From an uncultured Bacilli bacterium (GTDB lineage Bacteria > Bacillota_I > Bacilli_A > RF39 > UBA660): DNA of 48,225 nucleotides. The DNA is taken from positions 1 to 48,225 of the forward strand of contig CANRIB010000007.1 in assembly GCA_947630575.1 (NCBI GenBank). Direction: 5' to 3'. Numbering within the stretch: position 1 is the first letter of the stretch; the number at the start of each line of letters is the position of its first letter. Below, piece by piece: positions 1 through 8,257 of the stretch. The notes under the pieces are model-generated. The model did not search any database. It saw nothing but the letters and a program-made list of their open reading frames with translations, and was not told where the DNA came from. The position numbers were made by a program, and so were the translations under genes.

Positions 1-69
1 TTATTACTGGTCGAAATTTTTCTTCCTCCTTTCTCCTTTTTTATTGATTATTTTTAAAACTGTCCATAG

Positions 70-1980
70 CTAAGCTATGTAGGGATTATTGATGGTTCCT
101 TTGTCTTCTCCACTAATGAAAGCAAATCTTGTATCGGCTTTCAAATTTATTACTGGACGGATACCATATGATTCATTTACTCTACTACCTGCGAGTTGAC
201 CATTCGCATACACACGGAACGTGATGGCCTCATTGCTGATATATATAGACGGAGACATTGCCCAATAACCTTGACCATTATATAGATAATATTTAAAATT
301 GTTAGAACCATAATATCCACCAGCAAATGATGCTTCATCCGCAGTGATTAATCCTATTGGATATTCTAGTTGTCTATTTCCTTTACTTGAAGTACTTATT
401 GTATATAAGTCTTCATCTTTTTTATTTGTTTTTTCACTGCATTTAAATGTTGGAATTTGCTTACTTGATCCTGCAGAATTTCCAGGGCCTACTATTCTTG
501 TATATGCTCCATAAAATGTTCGGTTTGTTCCTTCATTGCCATCTATTTCTGTTGTAATATTTGATGGCTGTCTATCATTACAGAATCCGGCATCTTTATC
601 AATTAGGTCTATTTCATCTGTTAAATTGCTTTTATACCAATCTTCTAATTGGTTTAATACATTACTTTTTGTTGTATATCCTCTTACTTGGCTATCATCA
701 CTCCATGTTAATCCTAAATATTTATTATCATTAGAAATCTCTTGATTTTGTATATTCCAATGTTGTTCTGGAACTGCTATACTATCTACATTATTTTTAT
801 CACCATTTGTATTAGCTGTTATTCCGTCATATATTATTCGAATGGAACCATCGCCATTTATTCGGATGATGCGCCAGTACATATCATTTCCTTGACCCTT
901 TTCACTTCCTGTTTTGCCAAATTTTATGTAATTATTGGTTACTGATCCTCTAAAATAATATGTTGTTCCGTCATCATCTGAACTCTCATATATTCCATTT
1001 TGATCCATATTGTATTGACCACAACCTGTATCATTATCATTACTATCACAACTTGGACCTGTAAATTCTTCTGTCAGTTTTCCTTCAGAATGTAAACCTA
1101 AAATATTTAATGTTTTTTCTGAAGCATTTAATTTATCATAATATAAATAACAACTTGTTCCATCTAAAGTTAGTCCCTTTATTTTAACTGTATTATCTGT
1201 TAAATCTGTTATTGCCTCTGCATTATTGCTACATTTACTTTCTACTATCGCATAATTATTATCTGGCATTTTTGTTGCTTCTTCATATTTTCCTGTTTCT
1301 TCATCTTTTATATATATTCCTAATATATTTATATCTGCACTTTTATTACTTATCTTGGCATGCACTTTTCCTTCAAAGTGTTGTCCTATATCTCCATTTT
1401 GATTTTTTAGTTCTTCACTTGTTAAGTTTGGATATTCAATTACTACATAGTAATAAACTTTTTCTCCTTCTGGTTTAGAAGTTATATATTGATTCTCTGT
1501 TATTTTAATTGTTGTTTCTTCTGTATGAATGATTTCTCCTTCATTTATTTTTTCTAATTCTTCAATACCTGTTATATTACATTCTTCATTTAAATATTGA
1601 ATACCATTTGTTACTTTCTTTTTTGGTGTACATGTTGCACTTACTTCTTTTTCTTCTGTTGTTTTATATACTTCATATTTTAAAGTTGTATTAAGTCCAT
1701 TTATTCCTTGCCATATTAGATTATACGCTATAAACTCATTTTCCCCCGTTGCCGTTACAGTTATCTTAGATACTTTTTTATGACCAGGATAAATGTTTGA
1801 ATCATCAAATTCTAATATTCCATCTATATCTAGTATTGATCCATTTACAGTCGCTGTTCTTGCTTCTGTTGTTGCTCCTGTTCCACTAAAAATAGTTTTT
1901 CCTACAAAGTATGCTAAAGATACACCTATTCCCAATATTAATACACTTAACAATATTATTACTCTTTTATTCTTTTTCAT
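70..1980 (-). CDS. Large membrane-anchored surface protein with variable C-terminal domain
   Basis: A 636-residue protein with a short basic N-terminus and one hydrophobic segment (about residues 6-27), so it is probably anchored or secreted. The middle (about 40-290) is a beta-rich extracellular region. The C-terminal half carries a domain shared with the protein at 9600-11081: YYFRG, WRIIRINGDGSIRIIY, AGFCNDR, TFKCS, IGLITADEASFAGGYY, YWAMSP and finally GIRPVINLKADT. The segment between YWAMSP and GIRPV differs greatly between the two proteins and is GC-rich, as in the C-type-lectin-fold variable proteins of diversity-generating retroelements (inference). Cys residues in the domain may pair. 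It starts with ATG after AAGGAGCC and has a strong promoter with an operator-like palindrome. A small hairpin overlaps the stop codon. The ligand is unknown. Confidence 0.8.
   Translation of the reverse strand: MKKNKRVIILLSVLILGIGVSLAYFVGKTIFSGTGATTEARTATVNGSILDIDGILEFDDSNIYPGHKKVSKITVTATGENEFIAYNLIWQGINGLNTTLKYEVYKTTEEKEVSATCTPKKKVTNGIQYLNEECNITGIEELEKINEGEIIHTEETTIKITENQYITSKPEGEKVYYYVVIEYPNLTSEELKNQNGDIGQHFEGKVHAKISNKSADINILGIYIKDEETGKYEEATKMPDNNYAIVESKCSNNAEAITDLTDNTVKIKGLTLDGTSCYLYYDKLNASEKTLNILGLHSEGKLTEEFTGPSCDSNDNDTGCGQYNMDQNGIYESSDDDGTTYYFRGSVTNNYIKFGKTGSEKGQGNDMYWRIIRINGDGSIRIIYDGITANTNGDKNNVDSIAVPEQHWNIQNQEISNDNKYLGLTWSDDSQVRGYTTKSNVLNQLEDWYKSNLTDEIDLIDKDAGFCNDRQPSNITTEIDGNEGTNRTFYGAYTRIVGPGNSAGSSKQIPTFKCSEKTNKKDEDLYTISTSSKGNRQLEYPIGLITADEASFAGGYYGSNNFKYYLYNGQGYWAMSPSIYISNEAITFRVYANGQLAGSRVNESYGIRPVINLKADTRFAFISGEDKGTINNPYIA
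154..252 (-). other. Candidate variable region of surface protein 1
   Basis: This codes for the stretch between the conserved YWAMSP and RPVINLKA motifs. I counted about 44 G/C in 99 bases, well above the surrounding gene. It aligns with 9672-9779 only through scattered positions (a shared TTC, GTG, GGT and CTC frame), while both flanks are well conserved. This is the expected place for a retroelement variable repeat, but no template repeat was found in the window. Confidence 0.45.
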
Positions 1981-1994
1981 TTTTATTTGGCTCC

Positions 1995-2018
1995 TTATAC
2001 ATCACTTATGATGTATAA
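1995..2018. promoter_or_regulatory. Operator-like palindrome between surface protein 1 and its XRE regulator
   Basis: This is a perfect inverted repeat with 10-base arms (TTATACATCA and TGATGTATAA) around a CTTA spacer. It lies just downstream of the -10 box of the minus-strand promoter. Related half-sites recur inside the promoter spacer (TGTGATGT, 2033-2040) and at 2048-2067 (ATACAT...ATGTAT). The divergent XRE-family gene at 2093 is the natural candidate to bind here, giving steric repression. That role is inferred. Confidence 0.65.
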
Positions 2019-2019
2019 A

Positions 2020-2048
2020 ATTATACACTATATGTGATGTAAAGTCAA
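2020..2048 (-). promoter_or_regulatory. Promoter of surface protein 1
   Basis: On the minus strand, TTGACT (2043-2048) is followed by a 17-base spacer and a perfect TATAAT (2020-2025). The spacer contains half-sites of the neighbouring palindrome. Confidence 0.8.
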
Positions 2049-2092
2049 TACATTACATATTATGTATGAGAAAATTACTATGGTGATGAAAT

Positions 2093-2323
2093 TTGAATAT
2101 TAATAGATTAAAAGAAATTAGAGAGGATAGAGATTTAAGGCAAGAAGATATTGCTAAAGTGTTAAATACTACTCAACAATACTATAGTGATTATGAATTA
2201 GGTGTTAGAGTTATTCCTTTAGAAAGAGTATCTAAATTAGCAGATTTTTATGGAACATCAATTGATTATTTGGTTGGAAAAACAGATGTTAGAAAACCAT
2301 ATCCTAAAAGTCTTATGAAGTAA
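2093..2323 (+). CDS. XRE-family helix-turn-helix regulator
   Basis: A 76-residue Cro/CI-type DNA-binding protein. One HTH_3 domain fills residues 5-60: LKEIREDRDLRQEDIAKVL, then the recognition-helix region TTQQYYSDYELG, ending with the typical DFYGTSIDYLVG. It starts with TTG, because the upstream in-frame ATG codons run into a stop. GGTGATG lies 5-6 bases before the TTG. It is divergent from the surface-protein gene, with overlapping operator-like repeats between them, so it probably controls that gene and itself (inference). After its stop the same frame stays open to 2371 and encodes an HTH-like fragment (TQKELSEII), suggesting an ancestral second domain like that of the paralogue at 11240. 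Confidence 0.8.
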   Translation: MNINRLKEIREDRDLRQEDIAKVLNTTQQYYSDYELGVRVIPLERVSKLADFYGTSIDYLVGKTDVRKPYPKSLMK

Positions 2324-2392
2324 TCATTAACACAAAAAGAATTATCAGAAATAATTAATAAGTGTTTTTGAAATATTTATAATAAAGAAATA

Positions 2393-2426
2393 AAAAAGTT
2401 TCTCCATAATTTTGGAAAAACTTTTT
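2393..2426. terminator. Bidirectional intrinsic terminator
   Basis: A 13-base stem with one mismatch (AAAAAGTTTCTCC against GGAAAAACTTTTT) and an 8-base loop, with T-runs on both strands. It sits between the convergent XRE gene and the membrane-protein gene. Confidence 0.8.
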
Positions 2427-2438
2427 ATTTACCTTTTG

Positions 2439-3290
2439 TTAATTTTCAGTATTTTGGGTATTATAGTTTATTTTTTTCTTTTTAACTAATTTAGAGATTA
2501 TAATATTTATAATTATAGATATAATACTTAAAACTATTAGAGTATAACCATAAGTATTTAAAGAATTGGTAGATATGGTTATTTGAGGTTCTTGAGTTAT
2601 AAGTGCTTTTATTAAATATGGTAAGATAATACCTACAATTAAGCCAGAAATAAGAGAAGATATAGCAAAATTAGATAACCATGAATATGAACTTTTCTTT
2701 AATAAAGCGATAAATAATAGGGAAGTAATAATTGCACCTATAATGATAAGTCTTAAAGTATTACTTGTAATAAAATTATAGATTTTAATTATTAATTTAG
2801 TATCTTCATCCATTTCATTTCTAATATCTTTTGATACTTCGGTAATTATATTATTTACTTCTTTATTAGATAATACTTTAAATAATTCTTGTTTAGTATT
2901 ATTATCAATTTTAATACCATTTTCATTTAAAATATTAATACCAGAATCTATTATACTTTCTAAATTTTTAGTAATATTTATTTGAGCATCAGAATTTTCA
3001 TTGCTTATTATTTCAACAAACATATCAAGTGAAGAGGCTACAACATTTTTTATTTCTTGGTTATCTTTTATTACTTCTTCTATTTCATTTACAATATTAT
3101 CTGGTAATTCAATTTTGGTAGTATTTTCAATAGTATTAACAATATTAGTAGATATTTCATTTTTAACCACACTGTCGGCAGCATCAATTACTATATTTTT
3201 AATACTTAAGATAACACCTAAACCTGTTAATAAGATTATAAGTAAGATAGTTAATATAAATATTATAAATCCTCTAATAAATTTTTTCAT
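2439..3290 (-). CDS. Membrane protein with helical extracytoplasmic region, unknown function
   Basis: I do not recognise this 283-residue protein. Hydrophobic residues 8-30 form an N-terminal transmembrane helix. About 35-165 is a polar, Asn/Glu/Ile-rich, probably helical region likely outside the membrane. Three more hydrophobic segments follow (about 168-192, 200-228, 240-262), with a Lys-rich C-terminal tail. It lies 28 bases downstream of uvrB on the same strand with no terminator between, so it is probably cotranscribed, but nothing links it to DNA repair. The ribosome site before its ATG is weak. Confidence 0.65.
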   Translation of the reverse strand: MKKFIRGFIIFILTILLIILLTGLGVILSIKNIVIDAADSVVKNEISTNIVNTIENTTKIELPDNIVNEIEEVIKDNQEIKNVVASSLDMFVEIISNENSDAQINITKNLESIIDSGINILNENGIKIDNNTKQELFKVLSNKEVNNIITEVSKDIRNEMDEDTKLIIKIYNFITSNTLRLIIIGAIITSLLFIALLKKSSYSWLSNFAISSLISGLIVGIILPYLIKALITQEPQITISTNSLNTYGYTLIVLSIISIIINIIISKLVKKKKINYNTQNTEN

Positions 3291-3318
3291 TTTAAACTCG
3301 TTTCTATTTTAGATATAA

Positions 3319-5265
3319 TTAGTTTTTTTTCATTTCAAAGATTATATCTCTTAATTCCATTGCTCGCTCGAAATCTAAATTTTTAGCAGCTTCTTCCATT
3401 TCTTTTTCTAATGTTTCTAAGATATTAGTTAATTCTTTCTTAGACATTTTAGGTTTTTTAGCTTTATTTTCAATTTCATTAGATACTACTTCTTTAATTT
3501 CTTTAGAAATAGTTTTTGGGGTTATATTATGTTCTTTATTATATTTTTCTTGAATTTCTCGACGACGTGCTGTTTCTTTGATAGCTTTATCCATTGCTTC
3601 ACTTACTATATCAGCATACATGATTACGTGACCTTTCGCGTTTCTAGCACAACGACCAATGGTTTGAATTAAACTGCGGTCACTTCTTAAAAAGCCTTGT
3701 TTATCAGCATCTAAAATACATATTAAACTAACCTCGGGGATATCTAGACCTTCTCTTAAAAGATTTATTCCAACGATACAATCATAAACTCCTAAACGTA
3801 ATTCTCTAATTATTTTTAGTCTTTCTAAGGTTTTAATTTCACTATGGAGATAGGCAACTTTAATACCCATTTCTTTTAAATAATTAGTTAATTCTTCAGA
3901 CATACGAATAGTTAAAGTAGTAATTAAAACTCGTTCATTAAGTTCTATGCGTTTTTTTATTTGTTCTATTATGTCGTCTATTTGACCAGTAGTTGGTTTA
4001 ACTTCAATAGTAGGGTCTAATAAGCCAGTTGGTCTAATTATTTGTTCTACATATTCACCATTTGTATGTTCTAATTCATAATCTCCAGGAGTTGCAGAAA
4101 CATAAATGGCTTGATTTATTTTTTGTTCAAATTCAGTAAAATTAAGAGGTCTATTATCTAAAGCACTCGGTAATCTAAATCCATAGTCAACAAGAGTAGA
4201 TTTACGCATTCTATCACCATTATACATACCTCTTACTTGAGGTAAAGTAACATGGGACTCATCAACAACTAAAAGAAAATCTTTAGGGAAAAAATCAATT
4301 AAACAAGTAGGGGTTTCGCCAGGACCTCTTAAAGCTAAATGACGAGAGTAGTTTTCTACACCATTACAAAAACCAGTTTCTTTTAACATTTCTAAATCAT
4401 AGTTGGTTCTTTCTCTTAACCGTTGTTCTTCTAATAATTTGCCTTCATTTTTTAATTCTATTAAACGTTCTTTTAATTCAGCTTCGATACGATTACATGC
4501 TTCTTTTAATTTTTCAGGACTAGTTACAAAGTGAGAAGCAGGGGAGATAGTTACAGTTTTTTTATCGGCAACAATAACACCTGTTACGGGATCAAAAGTA
4601 CAGATACGGTCAATATTATCACCAAATAATTCTATTCTTATGCCGTGTTCATGTTCGTTAGCAGGAATAACATCAATAATATCACCACGGCTTCTAAATG
4701 TACCACGATGGAAATCTAAGTCATTACGTTCATAAGTCATATCTACTAGGCGTGTAATAATATCATTTCTCTTTATTTTTTGATTTAAAGATAAAACTAA
4801 CATTGATTTTTCATATTCTTCTTTTTCACCTATACCATAGATACAAGAAACACTTGATACAACAATAACATCATTGTAATTAATTAAACTGCTGGTAGCT
4901 CCATGACGAAGTTCATCTATTTCATCATTAATAGAAGCGTCTTTTTCGATGTATGTATCACTTGAGGGAACATAAGCTTCAGGTTGATAGTAGTCGTAAT
5001 AACTGACGAAATATTCCACATGATTGTTTGGAAATAACTCTTTAAATTCACTATAAAGTTGGCCGGCGAGAGTTTTATTATGAGCTAAAACTAAAGTTGG
5101 TTTATTAACTTCTTTTATAACGTTTGCTATTGTAAAAGTTTTGCCTGTTCCAGTTGCACCTAATAAAACTTGTTCTTTTTTCCCTGCTTTAAGACCATCT
5201 ACTAATTCTTTGATAGCTTCTGGTTGGTCACCGCTTGGTTTATATTTTGATACTAAATCAAACAT
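3319..5265 (-). CDS. uvrB: UvrABC excinuclease subunit B
   Basis: A full-length UvrB of 648 residues. It has Walker A GATGTGKT at 36-43, the beta-hairpin region with [12 protein letters not shown] that inserts between DNA strands, the DESH helicase box, the SATPGDYE segment, helicase motifs V/VI including QTIGRCARN, and a C-terminal UVR coiled-coil domain (about 612-645, FERAMELRD) that contacts UvrC. UvrB receives damaged DNA from UvrA and positions UvrC for incision in the cytoplasm. uvrA is not adjacent here. The start is ATG after AAAGGAGAA. An extended -10 promoter lies about 115 bases upstream. Confidence 0.97.
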   Translation of the reverse strand: MFDLVSKYKPSGDQPEAIKELVDGLKAGKKEQVLLGATGTGKTFTIANVIKEVNKPTLVLAHNKTLAGQLYSEFKELFPNNHVEYFVSYYDYYQPEAYVPSSDTYIEKDASINDEIDELRHGATSSLINYNDVIVVSSVSCIYGIGEKEEYEKSMLVLSLNQKIKRNDIITRLVDMTYERNDLDFHRGTFRSRGDIIDVIPANEHEHGIRIELFGDNIDRICTFDPVTGVIVADKKTVTISPASHFVTSPEKLKEACNRIEAELKERLIELKNEGKLLEEQRLRERTNYDLEMLKETGFCNGVENYSRHLALRGPGETPTCLIDFFPKDFLLVVDESHVTLPQVRGMYNGDRMRKSTLVDYGFRLPSALDNRPLNFTEFEQKINQAIYVSATPGDYELEHTNGEYVEQIIRPTGLLDPTIEVKPTTGQIDDIIEQIKKRIELNERVLITTLTIRMSEELTNYLKEMGIKVAYLHSEIKTLERLKIIRELRLGVYDCIVGINLLREGLDIPEVSLICILDADKQGFLRSDRSLIQTIGRCARNAKGHVIMYADIVSEAMDKAIKETARRREIQEKYNKEHNITPKTISKEIKEVVSNEIENKAKKPKMSKKELTNILETLEKEMEEAAKNLDFERAMELRDIIFEMKKN

Positions 5266-5378
5266 AACTATTCTCCTTTCTATTTTATAAATATTGCTTC
5301 TTTTTCGTAAAATATTTTAACACTTTAACTAATATTAAACAATAACATTTTTTGGTTAAATATTCTCTATATATAATT

Positions 5379-5387
5379 ATTATAACA
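5379..5387 (-). promoter_or_regulatory. Extended -10 promoter for uvrB
   Basis: On the minus strand TGTTATAAT gives an extended -10 element, in the only sizeable gap upstream of uvrB. No clear -35 was seen. Confidence 0.55.
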
Positions 5388-5410
5388 TATAGTTAATAAT
5401 AAGAGAATTT

Positions 5411-5438
5411 AAAAAAAGCAAATTTAGAAAATCTGCTT
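5411..5438 (-). terminator. Intrinsic terminator, minus strand
   Basis: A 10-base stem with one mismatch (AAGCAGATTT with AAATTTGCTT on the minus strand) and a 3-base loop, followed by seven T. It would end the glycosyltransferase transcript that passes antisense through the small gene at 5582. The rest of 5266-5581 holds only the two promoters listed. Confidence 0.65.
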
Positions 5439-5549
5439 AATTTAAAATCTTTTAATAGTATCAATTAATAATATTTGTTCTTTATTTAGATTTTTATTGG
5501 TATTACTTGATATTTTGTTAAGTTTAACTAGCATATATTTCCTTTTAGT

Positions 5550-5557
5550 GTTATAAT
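5550..5557 (+). promoter_or_regulatory. Extended -10 promoter for the small basic protein
   Basis: TGTTATAAT (TG one base before TATAAT) lies about 25 bases before the start codon at 5582. It leaves a very short leader that includes AGTGGAGGTG. Confidence 0.5.
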
Positions 5558-5581
5558 TAGATTGCAAGTGGAGGTGGGCGC

Positions 5582-5701
5582 ATGAAAGTTATTAAGAAAA
5601 ACTTACCTGATGGTGTAAAAAAACAATTCGGAAGAGTTAAGGGTGTAAAAGTTAAATTTATAAATAAAAATTTAGATAAAAAGAAAAAAACTAGTAAATA
5701 G
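5582..5701 (+). CDS. Small basic protein, 39 residues
   Basis: A short open frame with unusually good signals: extended -10 promoter, Shine-Dalgarno TGGAGGTG 5-6 bases before ATG, and an intrinsic terminator straight after its TAG. The product begins MKVIKKNLPDGVKKQFG and is strongly basic (about 15 Lys/Arg of 39), ending in a Lys-rich tail. No family recognised. A nucleic-acid- or ribosome-binding role would fit its charge but is speculation. It is the only plus-strand gene in this stretch and lies between two minus-strand units. Confidence 0.6.
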   Translation: MKVIKKNLPDGVKKQFGRVKGVKVKFINKNLDKKKKTSK

Positions 5702-5704
5702 AAG

Positions 5705-5731
5705 TTAGTAATTTTATAGTTACTAATTTTT
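5705..5731 (+). terminator. Intrinsic terminator after the small basic protein
   Basis: TTAGTAA and TTACTAA form a 7-base stem with an 8-base loop followed by TTTTT. It overlaps the 3' end of the convergent glycosyltransferase gene. Confidence 0.65.
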
Positions 5732-6676
5732 ATTTGTAATAATTGTTTTTTCAATTAAATAACGAGGACGTTGTTTGGTTTCACTGTATATTTTTCCTAT
5801 ATATTCACCAATAATACCAATAGAAATCATTTGAAGACCACCAATAAACCAAATGGATATAGTTATAAATGTCCAACCGGGAACAGTAGAACCTAATATT
5901 TTTACGACTAGAGAATAAATCATGATAATAATACTAATAAATAATATTAGTACCCCTAATGATAGAATTAATCTTAAAGGTTTAATACTAAAGGATGTTA
6001 TGCCATCAAAGGCGAAAGATAACATCTTTTTTAATGGATATTTGGATTTACCAGCAAATCTTGGGTTACGATCATAATAAACTATTTCATTTTTTAGACC
6101 AATTTGAGGAACTATACCCCTTAAAAATAAATTTACTTCTTTAAATTCTGATAAGCATTCTAAAGCTCTTTTACTCATAAGCCGACAATCAGCATGATTA
6201 TATATTATATCAACACCTAATATTTTCATTAATTTATAGAAACTTTGGGCTGTAAATCTTTTAAAAAATGAATCTTTTTTACGAGAACCACGAACTCCGT
6301 ATACTATTTCATTGCCATCTTCATATTTGTCAATCATTAAATCAATAACATTAATATCATCTTGCAAATCAGCATCCATAGATATAGCCATATCAGCGTG
6401 CTCTTTAGCAGTCATTAAACCAGCAAGTAAAGCATTTTGATGGCCTTTATTACGACTTAGTTTTACACCGGCAAAAATATTATCTTCTTTAGTTAATTCT
6501 TCAATTAATTTCCAAGTTTTATCTTTAGAACCATCATCAACAAATAATATTTTGCTTTCTTTAGCAATTTTTTTACCTTTAATTAAAGTTGTTATTTTTT
6601 CTTTTAATTGTTTAGATGTTTCTGGTAATACTTCTTCCTCATTATAACAGGGAATAACAATATATAATACTTTCAT
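5723..6676 (-). CDS. Family 2 glycosyltransferase (polyprenyl-phosphate sugar transferase type)
   Basis: A 317-residue GT2 enzyme of the GtrB/DPM1 type. The GT-A fold opens with VIPCYNEEEVLPE, followed by VDDGSKDKTW, KLSRNKGHQNALLAG and the metal-binding SMDADLQDD. Two C-terminal transmembrane helices follow (about 228-255 and 262-290), then GEYIGKIYSETKQRPRY. Such enzymes load a sugar onto undecaprenyl phosphate at the inner face of the membrane. I chose the internal ATG because GAAAGGAAG precedes it at the right distance. It starts 4 bases after the stop of the upstream polytopic gene, which probably uses the lipid-linked sugar. The sugar is not predictable. Confidence 0.88.
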   Translation of the reverse strand: MKVLYIVIPCYNEEEVLPETSKQLKEKITTLIKGKKIAKESKILFVDDGSKDKTWKLIEELTKEDNIFAGVKLSRNKGHQNALLAGLMTAKEHADMAISMDADLQDDINVIDLMIDKYEDGNEIVYGVRGSRKKDSFFKRFTAQSFYKLMKILGVDIIYNHADCRLMSKRALECLSEFKEVNLFLRGIVPQIGLKNEIVYYDRNPRFAGKSKYPLKKMLSFAFDGITSFSIKPLRLILSLGVLILFISIIIMIYSLVVKILGSTVPGWTFITISIWFIGGLQMISIGIIGEYIGKIYSETKQRPRYLIEKTIITNKN

Positions 6677-6680
6677 TTTT

Positions 6681-8168
6681 CTACTTCCTTTCAAATAAAT
6701 AAGCATATCTTTTTCGATTTTCAAAATCTTGGCGCTTATTTTTTATTAATTTATAATTGGTAAATAATTCAGGTTCTTTTTTTTCTAATTTAGATATTTT
6801 ATATTTACTTAGATATATAATATAATCAGTTTTTTTATTATGAATATAATCTTTAAAGGCTAAATATTGTTCAGGATATTCTTCGTATTTTAAATTTTGT
6901 TTTTCAAAATAATAAGTGCTAGGAACAATACCACTTGTAGTGTATAAACCACAGTCTAGAGATCCTAAATTAACTAAAGTACTGTTTTTATCTAAATATT
7001 TTAAATATTCATATTGAAATAGTTCTTCTTTAGGCATGAATATCATTTCTTTATAATTAGCATTAAAATAGGAAAAGATAATACTTAATATTAAAACAAA
7101 TATATAACTTTTGGAAGTTATTTTTTCAGGAATATAGGAAGTTATAGCAATTAAACTGATAACTAAAAAGATTAAGATGGGTAATAAATAATAACGATAG
7201 AATTTTAAACCAAAAAAGATAAAGAAAATAGTAAAAAATAATATTATTAATAGACTTATTTTACTTCTTTTAGGTAATGATAATTTAAATAATAAGAAAG
7301 GGAATATTAATATTAAAATAAAGACTATAGGTCCATTATAAATAATATCTTTTAGAAAACCAATTAAAAGTATTATAGGTCTTAAATAAAGAGGGGATTT
7401 AGTAGAATAACTAAAGATATTAGTGATAAAATAAACATCTATAAATTCTTTTAAACCATGATTAATAATAAAATAAATAATAGTTATAATAAAAGGAATA
7501 AACATTCCTGATAAAAATATTAAACAGGAAATAAAGGCTTTTTTATAATCTTTTTTTAAGATAAAATCAAAGAATATGGTGGCCATAAAACCAAACCAAA
7601 AACCAAGTAAAGTATATTTAATTAACAAAACTAAACCAGCAAGAAAACCACTTATAAATAATTGGGAATAGGATAGGGGTTCTTTTAGGTAATGACTTAA
7701 AAAATAATATAAAGTAATTATTATTAAGGGATAGCAAAATTCTTCAGCAGAACCACCATGAGTAAAAGCACGACTAGTACAAATTATAGTCATAAATATT
7801 GGTAATATAAAATAAGCTTTTTTAGTTGATAAGAATAAAGTAATAATTTTATAACTGTAATAAAGAGTTATAGTCCAACTAATTATTTCAAGAATAAAGA
7901 TACCAAAAAAAGTAGTGTTAGATATTAAATAACCTAGACCATATATTAAATATAAGATAATTCCTTTTTGTTCAAATATATCTAAATAGGGAATTATTCC
8001 ATTAAACATGCTTTTACCCATAGTAAAAAAAGCATTCGCGTCAACCCAATCATTAAAGGGATATAAAAAAGAGCATTTACTAGTAAATAAAAGAATACTA
8101 AAAGATATAAGTAAACAATATAAAATAGTTTTTATTTTATTGGTATTTATGTGAATAAATTTATGCAT
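6681..8168 (-). CDS. Polytopic membrane glycosyltransferase-like protein
   Basis: About 495 residues with roughly ten to twelve hydrophobic helices, an early acidic motif in the first outside loop (NDWVDANAFF) and a soluble C-terminal part of about 120 residues. This is the layout of GT-C enzymes (ArnT/GT39-like) that transfer sugars from polyprenyl phosphate outside the membrane. The family call rests on topology and context, since no exact family signature was recognised. It is paired with the GT2 gene just downstream. The start is the ATG after TAGGTGAAAAAG; an in-frame GTG nine bases upstream lacks a ribosome site. Confidence 0.65.
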   Translation of the reverse strand: MHKFIHINTNKIKTILYCLLISFSILLFTSKCSFLYPFNDWVDANAFFTMGKSMFNGIIPYLDIFEQKGIILYLIYGLGYLISNTTFFGIFILEIISWTITLYYSYKIITLFLSTKKAYFILPIFMTIICTSRAFTHGGSAEEFCYPLIIITLYYFLSHYLKEPLSYSQLFISGFLAGLVLLIKYTLLGFWFGFMATIFFDFILKKDYKKAFISCLIFLSGMFIPFIITIIYFIINHGLKEFIDVYFITNIFSYSTKSPLYLRPIILLIGFLKDIIYNGPIVFILILIFPFLLFKLSLPKRSKISLLIILFFTIFFIFFGLKFYRYYLLPILIFLVISLIAITSYIPEKITSKSYIFVLILSIIFSYFNANYKEMIFMPKEELFQYEYLKYLDKNSTLVNLGSLDCGLYTTSGIVPSTYYFEKQNLKYEEYPEQYLAFKDYIHNKKTDYIIYLSKYKISKLEKKEPELFTNYKLIKNKRQDFENRKRYAYLFERK

Positions 8169-8225
8169 CTTTTTCACCTAAAATTATTATAGCATTTTCT
8201 AGGTATAATCGCAATTGGTTAAACT

Positions 8226-8256
8226 AAAAACGTTTATCAAAAAAGATTGATAAACG
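8226..8256 (-). terminator. Intrinsic terminator after the lysozyme gene
   Basis: CGTTTATCA and TGATAAACG make a perfect 9-base stem with an 8-base loop, followed on the minus strand by TTTTT. It lies directly after the lysozyme stop codon. Confidence 0.85.
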
Positions 8257-8257
8257 A

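Noticed and set aside
1-69. Strong AAAGGAGG on the minus strand near the left edge
   Set aside because: It suggests a start codon beyond the window, but within the window no start codon follows at a suitable distance, so no gene can be called.
1212-1478. Hydrophobic plus-strand frame opposite surface protein 1
   Set aside because: Shadow of an AT-rich coding strand, lacking start signals and conservation clues.
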